Positions 1-5,906 are shown, counted from the first letter of the stretch. The stretch: 10,304 bases of DNA from Elusimicrobiaceae bacterium (GCA_024405075.1 JAKSPG010000034.1:1-10304), one strand, 5' to 3'. The notes: generated by a model not told the origin, from the letters alone. Program-made: numbers and translations.

Positions 1-110
1 CTATTTTGTTTAGTATTTTTACTGCGGACTTTGCAGAAGGCCCACGGGGGAAAAAAATAATGCTGGACGTCGTTTTGTTTTTTGCTACATTTTGCATATA
101 GCCCATTTAT

Positions 111-119
111 GAGGGGGGA
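111..119 (+). promoter_or_regulatory. Ribosome binding site of the first pilin-like gene
   Basis: The purine run GAGGGGGGA ends 5 nt before the ATG at 125. It selects that ATG over the overlapping one at 121, which is followed by an early in-frame stop. It contains a run of six G. Confidence 0.6.
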
Positions 120-124
120 TATGT

Positions 125-676
125 ATGCAAAATAAAAGTAGTTTTACGAGCCGTTTAGGCGTAAAGGGATTTACGTTAATTGAGCTGTTGGTAGTTGTTC
201 TTATTATTGGCATATTGGCGGCGATAGCGTTGCCGCAATACCGGGTGGCAATAGGTAAAAGTCGTTTGGCAAATGTGCAGCAAGCGGTGGAAATGATAGC
301 CCGCTCTGCTGAAATTTATTACCTAGCTAACGGGGAATATCCTCCGGATGATATAAGAGAACTGGATATGTCCGAAATTCCCGGTTGCTTAAACTCATCG
401 CGTATTATCTGCCCCAACTACAATTATGATTTAAATAGCGGGGCCGGATGGGGTGCATCACATGCTATTGAATGGATAAAGGGATGTTACACGACATCGG
501 GTTTGTGCGATACCGTGTATTATGCGCAATACTTGGAACATAGTCCTACTCATGCGGGAGAGAGACATTGCGTAACCGTTGATGAATCAACGCTTTCGCA
601 CCGAATATGTAAAGCGTTGGGCGGAGTAGCAATTGCAGCTCCTTACGGGTTCCATTCGACTTATCTCCTACCCTAA
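125..676 (+). CDS. Type IV pilin-like / type II secretion pseudopilin-like protein (prepilin)
   Basis: A 183-residue protein with a class III prepilin signal. Residues 1-15 form a short basic leader ending in Gly15, followed by FTLIE with the conserved Glu at +5 (E20) and a hydrophobic helix to about residue 37, then ALPQY. Family knowledge: a prepilin peptidase cleaves after the Gly and N-methylates the Phe, and the helix packs into a pilus or pseudopilus at the inner membrane. The C-terminal domain (about 40-183) is not one I recognise. It has six cysteines (88, 96, 121, 128, 149, 162), consistent with up to three disulfides in an exported domain. The start at 125 follows a GAGGGGGGA ribosome site at 111-119 with 5-nt spacing; the ATG at 121 is out of frame and hits a stop at once. 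No other pilus or secretion gene is adjacent. I see no convincing promoter in 1-110. Filament membership (pilus or secretion system) cannot be decided. Confidence 0.88.
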   Translation: MQNKSSFTSRLGVKGFTLIELLVVVLIIGILAAIALPQYRVAIGKSRLANVQQAVEMIARSAEIYYLANGEYPPDDIRELDMSEIPGCLNSSRIICPNYNYDLNSGAGWGASHAIEWIKGCYTTSGLCDTVYYAQYLEHSPTHAGERHCVTVDESTLSHRICKALGGVAIAAPYGFHSTYLLP

Positions 677-1183
677 CTACTGATACTTTTTACTTTTCGT
701 GCCGCCCTGGTAGGAATAGCCGTAGTCGCGCCGGATGAGTTCGCGCGCCAAGTCTTTGCCTTCGCCGTTGGTAACATCGCATAATAAGCGGAAATATTTA
801 TCCCGCCCGCAGTCGGAAAGGGTAATGGGGCGTTTATCTAAAAAATCTTTCGTAAACGCTTTGGCTTGCTGGGCTAATTTTTTTTCGCGCTGTGTTTTAC
901 CTTTTATTTCCGGTGTGTCCACTCCGCGCACGCGCACGGGGACTTTTTCGCAATAGACTGCCAGCGAGCAATTCAAATTGATTTTAAACGTATCCCCATC
1001 GTACACGGACGCTACGGACACGTTGCTAAACATTTGCCCCTGCTCCACCTCGCCGGTTTTGGTAAGCGGTTTGCCTTGTTGTTGCATAAAATACAAAATG
1101 ACGACAATAATCACAGACGCCCAAAATTTTACCTGCTTTTGGGAACTGGTACGACGAGAAGAACGGCGGCGTCTACTTGGCAT
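677..1183 (-). CDS. Membrane-anchored thermonuclease-family (SNase-like) nuclease
   Basis: A 168-residue protein. Residues 1-18 are very basic (arginine/serine rich), 19-33 form one hydrophobic helix, and about 55-168 form a staphylococcal-nuclease fold. All catalytic positions of that family are recognisable: DGD at 62-64 and Asp89 (calcium ligands D19/D21/D40), Arg84 (R35), Glu92 (E43) in VDTPE, and Arg132 (R87) in DKYFR. The C-terminus (YQGGTKSKKY) resembles the short ending of many bacterial members. By the positive-inside rule the basic end stays cytoplasmic and the nuclease domain faces outward. Four cysteines (72, 78, 125, 135) could form disulfides there. Expected activity is Ca2+-dependent phosphodiester cleavage of DNA or RNA; the substrate is unknown. 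It is the last gene of a three-gene operon, overlaps the kinase gene by 11 bp and lacks a Shine-Dalgarno site, so translation is probably coupled. Its stop codon abuts the stop of the convergent pilin gene. Confidence 0.87.
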   Translation of the reverse strand: MPSRRRRSSRRTSSQKQVKFWASVIIVVILYFMQQQGKPLTKTGEVEQGQMFSNVSVASVYDGDTFKINLNCSLAVYCEKVPVRVRGVDTPEIKGKTQREKKLAQQAKAFTKDFLDKRPITLSDCGRDKYFRLLCDVTNGEGKDLARELIRRDYGYSYQGGTKSKKYQ

Positions 1184-2066
1184 GTTGCTTTTTGGGAATT
1201 AGAATTCTGAGTGCCTTATGTTCTATGGCAACGTCCAGCTCGCCGTTTGCCTGGCGGACTTCGCCATCTATGTGGTAGGGGAAGCTGCCCGCACATTCCA
1301 GATGCACTTGCTTGACGCGGGATGTTTCGGTCAAGTGTCGGTAATGTTTCCAATCGTCTTTAAAAAATCCCGGGAACGCCAACGCCAGTTGCCATTTGGG
1401 CGCGGCCTGCACGGATACCATGTCCAAGAGTCCGTCGGATAAATTAGCTTGCGGCGCAATTTTGCACCCGCTCCCGTACTGTTGGCCGTTGGCAAACGCC
1501 AGCGTGAGCGGACAGCGAAACTCCTTTTTGCCGTCCACCACCATGGCCAGTGTGCGCGGTTGGTACGAGAGTACGGCCTGTAACCCCAACTTAAAATAAG
1601 GCCATTTGCCGCGCTTGCCCGATTTGCCGTATTCCATAAACTGGCGGGCAATTTCGGCTTCTAAACCGACGCCGGCTATATTTAAAAATAACTCGCCGTT
1701 GACCCGGCCGATATCACACGGGGCAATGCGTGTGTGCGGCAGTGCGTGTGCGGCCTCTTTAAATAAAAGTGGCATACCCAGTGTGCGCGCAAACCCGTTA
1801 CCCGAGCCTTGCGGAATAATCCCCAGCGCCGTTTGCGTGTACGTAAGACCGTTGGCGGCTTCGTTTAATGTGCCGTCGCCTCCCACCACAATAACGGCGT
1901 GGTAATTATGCCCGGCGGCTTCGCGCGCCAGTTCGGTGGCGTGGCCGGGGGCGTTAGTCAAATAGACGTCCGCCTGCGGAAAATGCGTGCGCAGGTATTC
2001 GGCCCGTTGCGGTGCATCAGATTGTTTTTTCCCACTTTTGGGGTTTACGATAAAGCGAATTTTCAT
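1173..2066 (-). CDS. Diacylglycerol kinase / YegS-BmrU family lipid kinase
   Basis: A 297-residue protein of normal family length. N-terminal NPKSGK (8-13) is the family's opening motif. The nucleotide-binding signature GGDGTLNEAANG spans 62-73, PQGSGNGFAR spans 85-94, and GVGLEAE (132-138), DGLLDM (211-216) and IDGE (266-269) match conserved positions of the C-terminal beta-sandwich. Family members use ATP to phosphorylate diacylglycerol or related lipids, recycling it to phosphatidate for phospholipid synthesis, at the cytoplasmic face of the membrane. The exact substrate cannot be read from the sequence. The start ATG overlaps the stop of the upstream membrane-protein gene as ATGA (4 bp) and there is no Shine-Dalgarno sequence before it, which points to translational coupling. 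It also overlaps the downstream nuclease gene. Sphingoid or other lipid kinases of the same fold are alternatives. Confidence 0.9.
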   Translation of the reverse strand: MKIRFIVNPKSGKKQSDAPQRAEYLRTHFPQADVYLTNAPGHATELAREAAGHNYHAVIVVGGDGTLNEAANGLTYTQTALGIIPQGSGNGFARTLGMPLLFKEAAHALPHTRIAPCDIGRVNGELFLNIAGVGLEAEIARQFMEYGKSGKRGKWPYFKLGLQAVLSYQPRTLAMVVDGKKEFRCPLTLAFANGQQYGSGCKIAPQANLSDGLLDMVSVQAAPKWQLALAFPGFFKDDWKHYRHLTETSRVKQVHLECAGSFPYHIDGEVRQANGELDVAIEHKALRILIPKKQHAK

Positions 2067-2416
2067 AATTTTTGAAGGGTTTGTTCATCCGGCACTTTGA
2101 CGCGGTTGTTAAGTTCCAGCAGCGCATCGTGGATGCGTTCGTTTTTCAACCAGCTGATGCCAAGCCCGGCTAATTTGCCGCCGGCCGCCAGTACAAAAGC
2201 CATAAAAACAGCAAATAATACCAGGTTCATCAGCGTATTGGCGTTTTGCATCGGTACTTGCAAAATACCGTACTGGGTTTGCAGTTGCAAGTCGCTTAGC
2301 TGTACTACGGGGGCTACCGGTTGACGGCCGACAAACACCTTGTACATGCTAATAAGCGAAAAAAAGATACACAACACGCCTATACAAATAAATAAGTACC
2401 CTAAAATTTTATGCAT
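2063..2416 (-). CDS. Small two-helix membrane protein of unknown function
   Basis: A 117-residue protein I do not recognise. It has two clear hydrophobic segments, about 4-26 and 62-88. A polar loop of about 35 residues lies between them, and a charged C-terminal tail (about 91-117) contains NERIHDALLELNNRVKVPDEQ, which looks helical. If the N-terminus is cytoplasmic, the loop faces outward and the tail returns to the cytoplasm. It is the first gene of the operon with the lipid kinase and the membrane-anchored nuclease. It is the only one of the three with a good ribosome site (GGGGAGA, 2423-2429 on the minus strand, about 6 nt before the ATG). No catalytic motif is visible. A role as a membrane partner for either downstream product is possible but unsupported. 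Confidence 0.75.
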   Translation of the reverse strand: MHKILGYLFICIGVLCIFFSLISMYKVFVGRQPVAPVVQLSDLQLQTQYGILQVPMQNANTLMNLVLFAVFMAFVLAAGGKLAGLGISWLKNERIHDALLELNNRVKVPDEQTLQKL

Positions 2417-2433
2417 AAAAGCTCTCCCCGTTT

Positions 2434-2442
2434 ATTATAACA
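2434..2442 (-). promoter_or_regulatory. Extended -10 promoter for the membrane protein-lipid kinase-nuclease operon
   Basis: On the minus strand TGT-TATAAT is a perfect extended -10 element (TG at 2441-2442, TATAAT at 2434-2439). The hexamer 17 bp upstream is CTGCGA, a poor -35 (3 of 6), so the TG extension would have to compensate. Transcription would begin near 2427, leaving a leader of only about 11 nt with the ribosome site at its extreme 5' end. The element is strong, but its use is inferred. Confidence 0.5.
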
Positions 2443-2477
2443 AAAACGGTTGCCTCTCGCAGGGTAGGCCGTGCATT

Positions 2478-2498
2478 TGATATACTTTATTATATACT
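2478..2498 (+). promoter_or_regulatory. Extended -10 promoter region for alaS
   Basis: TGA-TATACT (2478-2486) fits an extended -10, predicting a start near 2493 and a leader of about 22 nt that includes the AGAAGG ribosome site (2505-2510). A second TATACT at 2493-2498 is an alternative. No good -35 lies 16-18 bp upstream of either. The region is back-to-back with the divergent operon promoter. Confidence 0.45.
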
Positions 2499-2514
2499 CA
2501 AAAAAGAAGGTTTT

Positions 2515-5112
2515 ATGAAAACAAGTACCGAAATCAGAAATAGCTTCCTCAAATTTTTTAATCAAAAAGGATTGCCCACAATCCCGTCCAGTTCGCTTAT
2601 TCCGCACTCGGATCCAACGCTGCTTTTTACTTCGGCGGGTATGGTGCAGTTTAAGGCGAATTTTTTGGGGATTGATAACTCACTCAAAAACGCTATTTCT
2701 TGCCAAAAGTGCGTGCGTACTACGGATATTGACAGCGTGGGATTTACCGAGCGGCACTTAACCTTCTTTGAAATGCTCGGGAATTTTTCGTTTGGCGATT
2801 ATTTTAAAAAGGAAGCAATTGCCTGGTCGTGGGAGTATTTGACCCAGGTGCTCGGTTTGCCGGCGGACAGATTGTACGTCAGTATTTACAAAGGCGGTAT
2901 TGCTCCGCGCGATGAAGAGGCCTATCAGGCATGGCTCAAATACGTACCCAAAGAACGCATTTTTGAACTGGCCGAAGCCGATAATTTTTGGACCATGGGC
3001 CCTACCGGCCCGTGCGGGCCGTGCAGCGAAATTTACTACGATTTCGGCGATAAAGGTTGCAAAAATCCGCATTGTGATATCACGTGTGATTGTGGGCGGT
3101 TTGTGGAAATTTGGAACATCGTTTTTGAAAGCTACAACCGCCAGGAAGACGGCTCTCTTAAACCCCTGCCGCATAACAACATTGATACGGGCATGGGGTT
3201 GGAACGTTTGTGCATGGCGTTGCAAGGGGCCAAAAATGTATTTGGTACCGATTTGTTTACCCCACTGATTAAACAAGCGCAGAAAGATTTAAACATCGGC
3301 GGTAACACGAAAGAGGAAGACTCCGCCCTTCGCATCATTGCCGACCACGTACGTAGCTCCAGCTTTTTAATTGCGGAAGGTATTTTACCGTCCAACGAGG
3401 GGCGCGGCTACATTTTGCGCCGTTTGATCCGCCGTGCGGCGCGCTACGCCAAGCTGATGGGTAACGATAAGCCATACCTCTACACGCTGGTTCCCGTGGT
3501 GCAAAAAATCTTCGCGGGCTTGTACCCGGAAATTGATAAAAATTTAACCCACATCCAAGACGTACTTAAACAAGAAGAAACCACCTTCTTAAAAACGCTT
3601 GTAACAGGGGAAGAGAAACTGTCTGCCTTGTTAGCAGGCGGCGCAAAAGAAATTTCCGGTGCGGATGCATTTCACTTACATGAAACGTACGGTTTCCCGT
3701 TGGAACTCACGCGCGAAATTGCCGCCGCACGCGGCGTAAGCGTGGATGAAAAAGGATACGACAAAGCCAAGGAAGCCGCACAGGAAAAAAGCCGTTCCTA
3801 TGCCGATGAATTTAGCAAGGGCAAGGTGATTGTCATGCAAAAGTTGGAAAACACACTGCCCGTTACACAATTTGTGGGGTACGATACACTAACGGCTCCT
3901 GCGCGCGTGCTGACGCTGCTTACTTGCCAATTTGAAACGGCCGACACGGTAACCGATGGCTACGCTGTATTTGACGCAACGCCTTTTTATGCCGAATCCG
4001 GCGGCCAAGTGGCCGATACGGGTGTGGTTATTTCGGGTGGCGAAGAAATCGCGCAAATTACGGACGTACAAAAACCGCTCGGTAAAATTTTCTTACATAA
4101 ATTTACGGGCACGCTTAAAAAAGGTGATACGGTTACGCTCTCTGTGGATGCTCCGCGTCGCGCGCGCTTGCGCGCTAACCACAGTGCGATTCACTTGGTA
4201 AATGCCGCGCTCCGCCAAGTATTCGGCACGACGGTACATCAGAGTGGGTCGTATGTTTCGCCGGAGCGGTTCCGTTTTGATTACACGCTTTCCAAAGCTC
4301 CTAAGGCGGAAGAATTAAACCGCGTGTGGGCTATTGCCAACCAAGCGGCGGCCGACGCGTTGCCCGTTATCTGTCAAACGCGCCCGCTGGCAGATGCGGA
4401 AAAGTTGGGTGCAGTTACCTTGCTGGGCGAAAAATACGCCGACCCGGCTCGCTTCGTGCTTATGGGCGGTGATTTTGAACACCCGGAACAAAAATACAGT
4501 TTGGAACTTTGTGGCGGTACGCACGTCAAAAATACTTCTGAAGTAATTACGGTACTGGTGTTGAAGGAAGGATCCGTTTCCGCGGGCGTGCGGCGTATTG
4601 AAGGTATTGCCGGCCCGGCAGCGTTGGATTACTTAAAAGAAGTCAACCGCCAAGCCGAAGCGTTAGCCGTGCGGCTGGTTGTTCCGGCCAAGGATGTGTT
4701 TGCGCGCGTGAACGCTATTATGGACGAACTTAAAGACGTCAAAAAACAATACGAAGATTTCCGCCAGAAAGCGTTGGCCGCCGGCGGCGTAAACGAAATG
4801 ACGTTTGCGCTTAAAAACGGTACGACCGTTGTTTTGCGCTACGCCGATGACGCGCAGCCTAAGGAACTTCGCAACATTGCCGACACAATTGCGCAAAAGC
4901 ACAAACAAGCGTTGATTATTGTTTCGTGTGATAGAGATGGTAAGCGCGCCTTTGTAGTCAAAACGGCGGGCAAATTGCCCAATACCGATGCCGTAACCGT
5001 GGCTAAACAATTGGCCGAGCAGTTAAACGGTCGCGCGGGCGGACGGGCTGATTTTGCCCAGGGCGGCGGAGAGGCCAAAGAGCCGATGGAAAAATTGTTG
5101 GGCGTACTGTAA
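2515..5112 (+). CDS. alaS: Alanyl-tRNA synthetase
   Basis: An 865-residue protein, full length for bacterial AlaRS. It charges tRNA-Ala with alanine in the cytoplasm and clears misacylated Ser- or Gly-tRNA-Ala. The class II catalytic core is N-terminal: DPTLLFTSAGM (33-43), a motif 2 region with RTTDID (68-73) and FFEMLGNFSFGDYF (84-97), GPTGPCGPCSEI (162-173) and the motif 3 region GMGLERL (226-232). A four-cysteine cluster (182, 187, 191, 193) precedes EIWN, as in many bacterial homologues. The editing domain carries the zinc ligands HSAIH (556-560) and CGGTH (666-670). The C-Ala domain ends in the glycine-rich GGRADFAQGGG (842-852). Small departures from the commonest forms are GQVADTG for GQVGDTG and GPTG for GDTG; neither removes a known ligand. 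The ATG at 2515 follows AGAAGG by 4 nt. The gene is monocistronic here and converges on a pilin gene. Confidence 0.98.
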   Translation: MKTSTEIRNSFLKFFNQKGLPTIPSSSLIPHSDPTLLFTSAGMVQFKANFLGIDNSLKNAISCQKCVRTTDIDSVGFTERHLTFFEMLGNFSFGDYFKKEAIAWSWEYLTQVLGLPADRLYVSIYKGGIAPRDEEAYQAWLKYVPKERIFELAEADNFWTMGPTGPCGPCSEIYYDFGDKGCKNPHCDITCDCGRFVEIWNIVFESYNRQEDGSLKPLPHNNIDTGMGLERLCMALQGAKNVFGTDLFTPLIKQAQKDLNIGGNTKEEDSALRIIADHVRSSSFLIAEGILPSNEGRGYILRRLIRRAARYAKLMGNDKPYLYTLVPVVQKIFAGLYPEIDKNLTHIQDVLKQEETTFLKTLVTGEEKLSALLAGGAKEISGADAFHLHETYGFPLELTREIAAARGVSVDEKGYDKAKEAAQEKSRSYADEFSKGKVIVMQKLENTLPVTQFVGYDTLTAPARVLTLLTCQFETADTVTDGYAVFDATPFYAESGGQVADTGVVISGGEEIAQITDVQKPLGKIFLHKFTGTLKKGDTVTLSVDAPRRARLRANHSAIHLVNAALRQVFGTTVHQSGSYVSPERFRFDYTLSKAPKAEELNRVWAIANQAAADALPVICQTRPLADAEKLGAVTLLGEKYADPARFVLMGGDFEHPEQKYSLELCGGTHVKNTSEVITVLVLKEGSVSAGVRRIEGIAGPAALDYLKEVNRQAEALAVRLVVPAKDVFARVNAIMDELKDVKKQYEDFRQKALAAGGVNEMTFALKNGTTVVLRYADDAQPKELRNIADTIAQKHKQALIIVSCDRDGKRAFVVKTAGKLPNTDAVTVAKQLAEQLNGRAGGRADFAQGGGEAKEPMEKLLGVL

Positions 5113-5145
5113 AGAAAAATTCTGTGCTGTTTGTCTAATGTACAA

Positions 5146-5174
5146 CACTCCCCGGGATGACATCCCGGGGAGTG
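5146..5174. terminator. 29-bp perfect hairpin between convergent alaS and pilin genes
   Basis: A 14-bp arm (5146-5159, CACTCCCCGGGATG) is followed after one base by its exact reverse complement (5161-5174). Folded as RNA this gives about 13 bp of very GC-rich stem with a 3-nt loop, the same on both strands. It sits 33 bp past the alaS stop and 25 bp past the pilin stop, so a shared bidirectional end signal is the simplest reading. Neither side has an immediate U-run, so it may instead be an RNA 3'-end stabiliser or one copy of a dispersed REP-like repeat. Confidence 0.6.
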
Positions 5175-5199
5175 AGGTTTCTGCGAAAATAAGACATGT

Positions 5200-5691
5200 T
5201 TAAAACGAGCCGCTGGTATTAAACTGTTCACAAAGTTGACGCTGCACGGCGGAAGCTCCCTCCCCTACATTGCAATACACTTTGTTTAAATTGCTTTTAT
5301 AAATTCCCATATTGTAAACGCCGTTCCCGCCGCCTACGATAGGAAGTCGGGCCGCTTTGACGATGTTAGCCCCACTGTCTCCGCCCGGTGAATATTGGAA
5401 ATATTTGGTCTTAATTCTTATTCCGCCGGATTCTTCGCCCCCGTACAGCGTAAAAGAGCCGGGGATATCTATGTCCAGTAAATCTATTTCGTTGTAGGCG
5501 GCATACTGCCCGTTTGCCAGGAAAAACCGCTCCTGCGCTTCGGCCATTTTTTTTATTAACATAACCGCTTCTGCCATGCGCGCTTTTTCCACGGCTTTTT
5601 GGTATTGCGGCAGGGCTACCGCCGCCAAAATGCCAATGATAAGGACAACGACGAGTAATTCAATAAGCGTAAATGCGTTTGTGTTTTTCAT
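5200..5691 (-). CDS. Type IV pilin-like / pseudopilin-like protein (prepilin)
   Basis: A 163-residue protein from the ATG at 5691. The leader is only six residues (MKNTNA), followed by FTLIE with Glu at +5 (E11) and a hydrophobic helix to about residue 28, then ALPQYQKAVEKAR. The cleavage-site residue at -1 is Ala, not the usual Gly. The helix matches the 125-676 pilin almost residue for residue. The rest, rich in glycine and tyrosine with two cysteines near the C-terminus, does not resemble it. Role: membrane-anchored subunit of a pilus or secretion pseudopilus, processed by prepilin peptidase. An in-frame ATG 11 codons upstream (5724) is rejected: it lies upstream of the predicted transcript start, while 5691 has AAGGAG 6 nt before it. 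The gene stands alone between alaS and tRNA-Tyr with its own promoter. The specific filament is unknown. Confidence 0.88.
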   Translation of the reverse strand: MKNTNAFTLIELLVVVLIIGILAAVALPQYQKAVEKARMAEAVMLIKKMAEAQERFFLANGQYAAYNEIDLLDIDIPGSFTLYGGEESGGIRIKTKYFQYSPGGDSGANIVKAARLPIVGGGNGVYNMGIYKSNLNKVYCNVGEGASAVQRQLCEQFNTSGSF

Positions 5692-5697
5692 AAAAAA

Positions 5698-5703
5698 CTC
5701 CTT
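5698..5703 (-). promoter_or_regulatory. Ribosome binding site deciding the pilin start at 5691
   Basis: AAGGAG on the minus strand lies 6 nt before the ATG at 5691. It sets that codon, rather than the ATG at 5724, as the start and gives the compact six-residue prepilin leader. Confidence 0.75.
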
Positions 5704-5727
5704 TTGTTGTTTTTTTGCTGACACTTT

Positions 5728-5755
5728 ATTATCGTTTTTTTTTTTGATATGTCAA
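5728..5755 (-). promoter_or_regulatory. Sigma-70-type promoter of the second pilin gene with poly-A spacer
   Basis: Minus strand: perfect -35 TTGACA (5750-5755), 16-bp spacer, -10 GATAAT (5728-5733, 5 of 6). The predicted start is near 5721, giving a leader of about 30 nt that includes AAGGAG. Eleven of the sixteen spacer bases are one homopolymer (T on the plus strand, 5735-5745), so slippage would change the spacing directly. An overlapping ATAATA (5727-5732) at 17 bp is a weaker -10 choice. Confidence 0.7.
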
Positions 5756-5767
5756 GCAAAATTTTGC
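5756..5767. promoter_or_regulatory. 12-bp perfect palindrome abutting the pilin -35 (candidate operator)
   Basis: GCAAAATTTTGC is a perfect palindrome ending exactly where the TTGACA -35 of the pilin promoter begins. The -35 itself lies in the imperfect inverted repeat TTGATATGTCAA (5744-5755). A regulator site or an A/T-rich upstream promoter element are both possible; no regulator gene is nearby. Confidence 0.35.
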
Positions 5768-5868
5768 AGGCTGTGGAAATTTAGATGAGGGGAGTGGAGG
5801 TTAAAATGGAATGGGAAAGGAGAAAAAGCAGGTAGTAATGATTTTTATTGGGTGTTGCTTCCCCACAC
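5768..5868. other. Non-coding spacer with purine-rich stretch
   Basis: No gene is supported here. From about 5784 to 5832 the plus strand is almost all purines. It holds a nine-codon reading frame (5806-5832, stop at 5833) preceded by GGAGG and followed by three in-frame stops (TAG, TAA, TGA). The purine bias alone can explain the ribosome-site look-alike. The region separates the pilin promoter from the tRNA terminator. Confidence 0.4.
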
Positions 5869-5898
5869 AAAAATTAAGGCCCTGCTTTCGCAGGACCT
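5869..5898 (-). terminator. Rho-independent terminator of the tRNA-Tyr transcript
   Basis: On the minus strand an 8-bp stem, GGTCCTGC with GCAGGGCC (one G-U pair), is capped by a GAAA tetraloop. A flanking A-T pair extends it to 9 bp (5877-5898). After a short TTAA it runs into five U (5869-5873). It begins 9 nt beyond the tRNA 3' end. Confidence 0.85.
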
Positions 5899-5906
5899 AA
5901 AATTTT

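Noticed and set aside
1..110. Promoter for the first pilin gene (TTGTTT at 75-80 with TATAGC at 97-102, or TGC-ATATAG at 93-101)
   Set aside because: Neither pairing gives both a fair -10 and a proper spacer, so no promoter is claimed; the first 110 bases show no gene or clear signal.
1120..1183. Twin-arginine signal on the nuclease N-terminus
   Set aside because: The Arg pairs are not followed by the x-F-L-K part of the Tat motif and there is no signal peptidase site after the helix; a plain membrane anchor fits better.
1331..1651. 106-codon minus-strand frame inside the lipid kinase gene
   Set aside because: It lies out of frame within a gene with strong family motifs, and its arginine/tryptophan-rich composition is typical of a shadow frame.
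3055..3100. Cysteine cluster in AlaRS as a novel zinc insertion
   Set aside because: A similar Cys-rich segment before the EIWN motif is common in bacterial and organellar AlaRS.
2758..3276. 172-codon antisense frame within alaS, and similar antisense frames at 4663-5010 and 4839-5231
   Set aside because: These are complements of a well-conserved synthetase, show no family motif and no promoter or ribosome site of their own.
5692..5724. Longer start for the second pilin at 5724, adding 11 residues
   Set aside because: It has no ribosome site, lies upstream of the predicted transcript start, and would lengthen a prepilin leader that is complete from 5691 with AAGGAG at the right distance.
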